Shown here piece after piece: positions 59,964-64,000 of a DNA stretch of 64,000 nucleotides. The notes under the pieces are model-generated. The model made no database searches and was not told the DNA's origin. It saw only the letters and a list, made by a program, of their open reading frames with translations. This DNA is from Vreelandella populi (GTDB lineage: Bacteria > Pseudomonadota > Gammaproteobacteria > Pseudomonadales > Halomonadaceae). The stretch lies in NCBI RefSeq assembly GCF_003989825.1, contig NZ_RZHE01000004.1, positions 62,001 through 126,000 of the forward strand. Direction: 5' to 3'. The position numbers and the translations under genes are program-made. Within the stretch, counting starts at the first letter, position 1. Each line of letters opens with the position of its first letter.

Positions 59964-62702
59964 TTATCGCTTACGCGGCGTCTTGAGATGCGCAATATCA
60001 GCCGCGGGCTTTGTAGGCTCAGCAGACTTTTTATCGGCAGTCTTGGCAGCGGGCTTGGCAGGCTTAGCAGGCTTTTTACCGCCAGTCTTAGCAGCGGTTT
60101 TTTCAGGCTCAGCAGGCTTTTTATCGGCAGCCTTAGCAGCGGACTTTTCAGGCTCAGCAGACTCTTTCTTTTCAACCGGCAGCTTAGTCGGCCCTTGCTT
60201 AACAATCGCCTTGGTTACAACTGGATTATCTACCGTGGCGCTTGCCGTCGCTTTTTCTTCCGCTTCCGGTTTTTTGGCTTCAGGCTTGCTATCGGCCTGA
60301 GCCACCGACGCTTTGGAGGCTGCCTTGGCGGACGCCGCCTTAGATGATGCAGGCTTGGCTGTAGCTGACTTGATTGCTGGAGACTTAGTTGTTGAAGATT
60401 TAGTTGTCGAGGATTTAGACGCTGCAGTTTTATCCGTTACAAACTTGGAAGGACGCGCCTTATCAAACAACGCTTTTATTTGCGTAAAGCGTTCTGAAGC
60501 ATGCTCTGAGAGTTCACCGCTTGCCGCAAATACATGCTCGAGATTTTTAATATGCGCATCTATGTCGCTGCTACTTTGCCCAGCTAACAGCTCAGGCAGC
60601 GTATTCAGGGCCTGCTCACGATCAAGCTTCAAAATAGAGAACTGCTCACGCACCAGTCGCTTGAAGTCAGACAACTTGATGCCCGGCTCCAATTCCGCTC
60701 TTGATGCACGCAGCCGCTTGAAGTTGCGCTCATCTGTTGCTGGTGCACCGCCCAACACATAAATCAACGAGCGCATGATAGCTTCGTGCGGCCCGCCTTT
60801 AGCAATTTGATCGCGTAGTTCATTCTGGCGATTGGCCAAAAAGCGACGATGCTCTGGCTCAGCGCCCGGGCGCCTACGGTGAACATGCGCATCACCATGA
60901 AGCCCTACTGCCGCTTGAAGCAAGGGTTGGCCATAAATATCCATAAACAGCCGTTCAGTAGTGCTATCGCGCAAATCGCGCATGGCATTCAAAGAGGCGA
61001 CAATATGATCAGAGCCCATGGTTTCAAGTGCTTTGAAAAGATTGTCCTCCCCCACTTCATGACGGTTTTTACGCACGGCATCAGCCATTACCGGCAACGG
61101 CACTGATAACGGATTACGATCCGACAACAATTTATAGCCCAGGCGAATAGGATGCATCCGGCGGATAAATCGTGCGGCTTCCGGAGTCATGACTGCCTGC
61201 AACCAGGGTTGCACATAGATCCGGTACAACCCCAGGTTAATTTCTGAAAGACGGGCAACCGTGGCAAAGCGCCGATCATCATCGGCATTGTGGTGCACTT
61301 CCTGGTCTAGTTCTTCGAAATTACGTGGAGTAAATTCCAGCAGATAATCGCGCTCATAAAGCGAGGCATCACTACTGTCCGATGCCTGCGTTACCGTTGT
61401 TTCATAAAGTCCCGGCGGCAGCACATCGATGTAATCCATGTTGGCAGTAAATTCGGAATGCTCTTTACGCGAGACACTGCCCGATACAAAGATACCTAAA
61501 TGGCCAGTGGTATCATGCATGCAGTAAACAATCGTCTGGTCGTTGGCCATGATATCGTCGGTATCTTCGTAAAGATCGCGAATCCAGCCCAGCGCTTGAG
61601 GCGGCGGCGTAATATCATCACCACGAGAGCAAAACACCACCACGGGTGAACGCAGATTACGCAAGTCGATACGCCGCCCATCTCGGGTTACCAGCTGCGC
61701 GGTAGACAATCGATTACCTACAAACAAGTTATCGACTATGTATTGGATCTCTTCACCGCCCAGCACCACATGTCCGCCCCACCAGCGCTCAAAGTCAAGA
61801 TAACGCTGGCTTTCAGTATCCACATTGGCATAAAGGTGGTACTGCTTTTTCCAGTAGGTATTGGCCGGGTTCAGGCGCTCAAAGTTCTGCACCAGCCAGG
61901 CACCATCGAACAACCCGTTACCCATATCACTGGTGAACGCCGTTACCCAACTGCCGCCGGTCATGCCACCGGTATAGCGCATGGGCGCATTGCCATGCTC
62001 CCCTGCCCAGTAAGAGAGCGGCGCCCCAGCAATCAGAATAGGACCAAACACATCTGGCTCAAGCGCGGCGGCCATCATCAATTGCCAGCCTGCCTGGCAG
62101 TTACCCACCACCATGGGTTTTTCACAGATTTCTGGATGAAGTCCGATCACATGACGTAAAAAGGCAATTTCAGCCTCAACAACATCCTCAACGGTTTGGC
62201 CCGGTTCAGGATAAGGCAAGAAACCGATAAAATAGCAGGGGTGGCCAGCTTTCAAAGCCACGCCTAGCTCACTATCGGGCTTGAAACCGCCGATTCCTGG
62301 GCCGTGGCCCGCCCGCGGGTCAACCACGACAAAGGGACGTTTCTTAGGGTCAATTACCGTACCTTGCGGCGGTAGAACACGGAGCAATTCATAATTGGTT
62401 GGCTGAGGCAGCGTACGTCCATCCACCAATACTTCTGTTTCAAACCCGAGTACATTGGGTTTGGTTTGCTCCATATGCTCCAGGTACTGGTTGCCGCGTT
62501 CACGCATTACATCCAAATAAAGCACGCTGCGCTCAACGCTATCGTGCCAGTAGTCGGTCGCGGCGCGCCCAATTCCAAAAGGATCCATCAATGAGGTCAA
62601 GACGTCACTGCCTGGCAGTAGCGCTGCGGTGTCATTCGACGTCCCCGACCAGGCTTTTAGCCACGGGTTAGCGGCGAGCAGTGGATTGGCAAGAAAATTC
62701 AT
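59964..62702 (-). CDS. DUF3141 protein: PhaC-like alpha/beta hydrolase with PhaF-like repeat tail
   Basis: 912 residues. Seen: an alpha/beta-hydrolase domain (about 85-420) with FVVVDPRAGHGPGIGGF, the nucleophile elbow GNCQAG with Cys202, SRGDDITPP with Asp362/363, and TTGHLGIFVSG with His401. This Cys-Asp-His set in these contexts parallels polyhydroxyalkanoate synthase (GxCxG box and the GH motif). A DUF3141-type helical region follows (about 450-745). From about 749 to the end is a disordered Lys/Ala/Pro/Thr-rich tail with four 15-residue repeats, like the DNA/granule-binding tails of PhaF. AGGGAG precedes the ATG. Whether it makes, degrades or only binds polyester is unknown; no pha gene is adjacent. 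Confidence 0.85.
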   Translation of the reverse strand: MNFLANPLLAANPWLKAWSGTSNDTAALLPGSDVLTSLMDPFGIGRAATDYWHDSVERSVLYLDVMRERGNQYLEHMEQTKPNVLGFETEVLVDGRTLPQPTNYELLRVLPPQGTVIDPKKRPFVVVDPRAGHGPGIGGFKPDSELGVALKAGHPCYFIGFLPYPEPGQTVEDVVEAEIAFLRHVIGLHPEICEKPMVVGNCQAGWQLMMAAALEPDVFGPILIAGAPLSYWAGEHGNAPMRYTGGMTGGSWVTAFTSDMGNGLFDGAWLVQNFERLNPANTYWKKQYHLYANVDTESQRYLDFERWWGGHVVLGGEEIQYIVDNLFVGNRLSTAQLVTRDGRRIDLRNLRSPVVVFCSRGDDITPPPQALGWIRDLYEDTDDIMANDQTIVYCMHDTTGHLGIFVSGSVSRKEHSEFTANMDYIDVLPPGLYETTVTQASDSSDASLYERDYLLEFTPRNFEELDQEVHHNADDDRRFATVARLSEINLGLYRIYVQPWLQAVMTPEAARFIRRMHPIRLGYKLLSDRNPLSVPLPVMADAVRKNRHEVGEDNLFKALETMGSDHIVASLNAMRDLRDSTTERLFMDIYGQPLLQAAVGLHGDAHVHRRRPGAEPEHRRFLANRQNELRDQIAKGGPHEAIMRSLIYVLGGAPATDERNFKRLRASRAELEPGIKLSDFKRLVREQFSILKLDREQALNTLPELLAGQSSSDIDAHIKNLEHVFAASGELSEHASERFTQIKALFDKARPSKFVTDKTAASKSSTTKSSTTKSPAIKSATAKPASSKAASAKAASKASVAQADSKPEAKKPEAEEKATASATVDNPVVTKAIVKQGPTKLPVEKKESAEPEKSAAKAADKKPAEPEKTAAKTGGKKPAKPAKPAAKTADKKSAEPTKPAADIAHLKTPRKR
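59967..60147 (-). repeat. Four tandem 45-bp (15-residue) repeats in the DUF3141 gene
   Basis: Coding repeats at an exact 45-bp period near the 3' end, encoding AEPEKSAAKAADKKP, AEPEKTAAKTGGKKP, AKPAKPAAKTADKKS and AEPTKPAADIAHLKT. The DNA also repeats (GGCTCAGCAG and CTTTTTATCGGCAG recur), so they arose by duplication. Confidence 0.85.
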
Positions 62703-62951
62703 AGGGTCTCCCTAGAAGGAATGCGTTGGCGATCAACCCAAAAGCCACAATGCTGCGATGCAATATAGTTTAGGCCACTCCTTGGCTAACGTCGATGATT
62801 AGCGCTACCGATTTTATGCCGATTGTGTAACTCACCGTTGTATCAGGCAAACATGGCCAAACAGTGATAGCATTTTCATTTGGCGCTAGTGGTTTAGTAC
62901 ACCGCTTGTGTCATTCGCTGCCGGAGGCCGATTTTTCAGAGGTTGTCATGT
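62703..62951. other. Divergent spacer between the DUF3141 gene and a LysR gene
   Basis: About 250 bp, holding both promoters. An 8-bp palindrome TAGCGCTA lies at 62800-62807. No clear T-N11-A site chosen. Confidence 0.4.
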
Positions 62952-63935
62952 ATGTCATCCCCTACGCTGCTTAACCGCTTAACGTTTCGCCAGCTACAAG
63001 TATTTCAAGCGGTACATCACCAGCGTTCTTATTCCCGCGCGGCCGAACAGCTAGGATTAACTCAGCCTGCCGTTAGTGCACAGATTCGTCAGCTTGAACA
63101 GGCTCTGGGGCAGCCACTTTTTAAATATGCAGGCAAAACCCTGCATGTGTTGCCCGCAGCCGATACGCTGGCACTGTCTACCCGGGAAATTTTCGGTCAG
63201 CTTTCACGGCTGCAAATGAATTTGTCGGATATTAACGGCAAGATAACAGGCGAGCTGAACCTGGCAGCCGTTTCATCCGCGCAGTACATTGTCCCGTATA
63301 TACTGGCGCGCTTTCGCGCTCGTTATCCGGATATTCACGTACGTCTCAAGGTCTGTAACCGTAGTCAAGCGCTTGAGCGTCTGGCAGAACAGCAAGATGA
63401 CCTGGTGATCATGGCCATGGTGCCTGAAGATGATCGTCTGGCGGTCATGCCGATTATCGATAACGAGCTGGTAGCCGTGGTATGGCCCGAGCACCCCTTG
63501 CTCGAGGCACCCTCCCCAAGCCTTGCGGACTTTGCGCACCACTACGTGTTGATGCGCGAACCCGGCTCCGGCGTACGCAATGCGTTTGAGCAGCTGGCGG
63601 CTTTTCAGAAAGTGGCGCTTTTACATCACATTGAGCTTGGCACCAATGAGGCGATCAAGCAGGGTGTGATGGCACATTTAGGTGTAGCGGTACTGCCCCG
63701 GCTGGCGGTACGCCTTGAGCTTGAACAAAGGCTACTGTTTGAACTGGCGCTACCTGATTTTCCCATCCGCCGTTCCTGGTGTACGGTTTACCGTCGAGAG
63801 CGTTTTCCTACCCCGGTGGCTGAACTTTTTTTGCGCTTTGTTCGTGAGCATTTGCCGGAGTACCAGCAACATTTCAAGGCACCTTTAAGCCCGCTGCCCA
63901 GCCATGGCGTGGCCTGTCTGCCGATAGCGCCATAG
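62952..63935 (+). CDS. LysR-family regulator (CbbR-like)
   Basis: Transcription regulator. Seen: FRQLQVFQAVHHQRSYSRAAEQLGLTQPAVSAQIRQLEQALGQPLF (read in parts; HTH about residues 11-50), then an effector domain with GELNLAAVSSAQYIVPYILARFRARYPDI, RLAEQQDDLVIMAMVPED and REPGSGVRNAFEQL, as in the CbbR/CysB-like branch of the family. 327 residues from the ATG preceded by AGAGG; a TTG three codons earlier has no separate ribosome-binding site. Divergent from the DUF3141 gene, so possibly its regulator; target not proven. Confidence 0.88.
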   Translation: MSSPTLLNRLTFRQLQVFQAVHHQRSYSRAAEQLGLTQPAVSAQIRQLEQALGQPLFKYAGKTLHVLPAADTLALSTREIFGQLSRLQMNLSDINGKITGELNLAAVSSAQYIVPYILARFRARYPDIHVRLKVCNRSQALERLAEQQDDLVIMAMVPEDDRLAVMPIIDNELVAVVWPEHPLLEAPSPSLADFAHHYVLMREPGSGVRNAFEQLAAFQKVALLHHIELGTNEAIKQGVMAHLGVAVLPRLAVRLELEQRLLFELALPDFPIRRSWCTVYRRERFPTPVAELFLRFVREHLPEYQQHFKAPLSPLPSHGVACLPIAP

Positions 63936-64000
63936 CAAAACCCGACAGTGTCTTGTTAATCACCAGATATGTTACATTACACCTACTACCTACGTATTAA

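Noticed and set aside
59988..60347. Plus-strand frame with repeated LSRLF units, resembling a repeat protein
   Set aside because: The repeat is the reverse complement of the 45-bp repeat coding for the DUF3141 tail, which is the supported frame.

Overview
This is a chromosomal window from a moderately GC-rich Gram-negative gammaproteobacterium, most likely a halomonad (Halomonas or a close relative). The assignment is an inference. It rests on a complete Na+-translocating NADH:quinone reductase operon, two long gene neighbourhoods that keep Pseudomonas-type order (metZ-purF-cvpA-SPOR-folC-accD ... trpF-truA-fimV-asd-leuBDC, and nqr-gap-mfd with topA nearby), envelope genes of gammaproteobacterial type, and a DUF3141/PHA-synthase-like protein. 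I see no rRNA, tRNA, CRISPR array, insertion sequence or prophage. This is ordinary core chromosome with a few accessory islands.

Layout. 1-1.5 kb: 3' part of purM, then purN. 1.5-5.2 kb (minus): dcd, apbC, a large membrane-anchored coiled-coil protein and cobA. 5.5-9.7 kb (plus): a diguanylate cyclase, the pair phhB-phhC and an NCS2-type permease. 9.7-12.4 kb (minus): a MATE exporter and yceJ-yceI. 12.7 kb: a small secreted protein of unknown function. 13.1-29.8 kb: a 15-gene minus-strand block for methionine, purine, folate, fatty acid, tryptophan, lysine/threonine and leucine synthesis, plus tRNA pseudouridylation and FimV. It ends at leuC, divergent from a LysR regulator with a clear palindromic site between them. 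30.9-33.4 kb: small accessory genes (VOC, GFA) and an unknown polytopic permease. 33.5-38.4 kb: ybeL-like gene, then leuS-lptE-holA. 38.5-39.8 kb: a PA2779/PA2778-type exported pair. 39.9-47.9 kb (minus): sthA, nqrM and nqrABCDEF. 48.2-53.4 kb: a long-form gap divergent from mfd. 53.5-57 kb: two L,D-transpeptidases, an Lpp/OprI-type lipoprotein, a ferritin-like protein and a small helical protein coupled to topA. 57-63.9 kb: topA, a PhaC-like DUF3141 protein with a PhaF-like basic repeat tail, and a divergent LysR regulator.

How the genes fit together. Most are housekeeping: purine synthesis (purM, purN, purF), branched-chain and aromatic amino acids (leuBCD, trpFBA, phhC), redox balance and sodium energetics (nqr, sthA), DNA topology and repair (topA, mfd, holA), and outer-membrane/peptidoglycan maintenance (lptE, the L,D-transpeptidases and the lipoprotein). 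Observations most worth a second look: the PhaC-like DUF3141 protein with its 15-residue KPA-rich repeat; four tandem 15-bp repeats just upstream of gap; the lack of apbE between nqrF and nqrM; phhB-phhC without phhA; a FimV lacking its usual C-terminal half; and the large coiled-coil membrane protein. Many start codons were reset from ribosome-binding sites and family length. Those choices are noted per gene.
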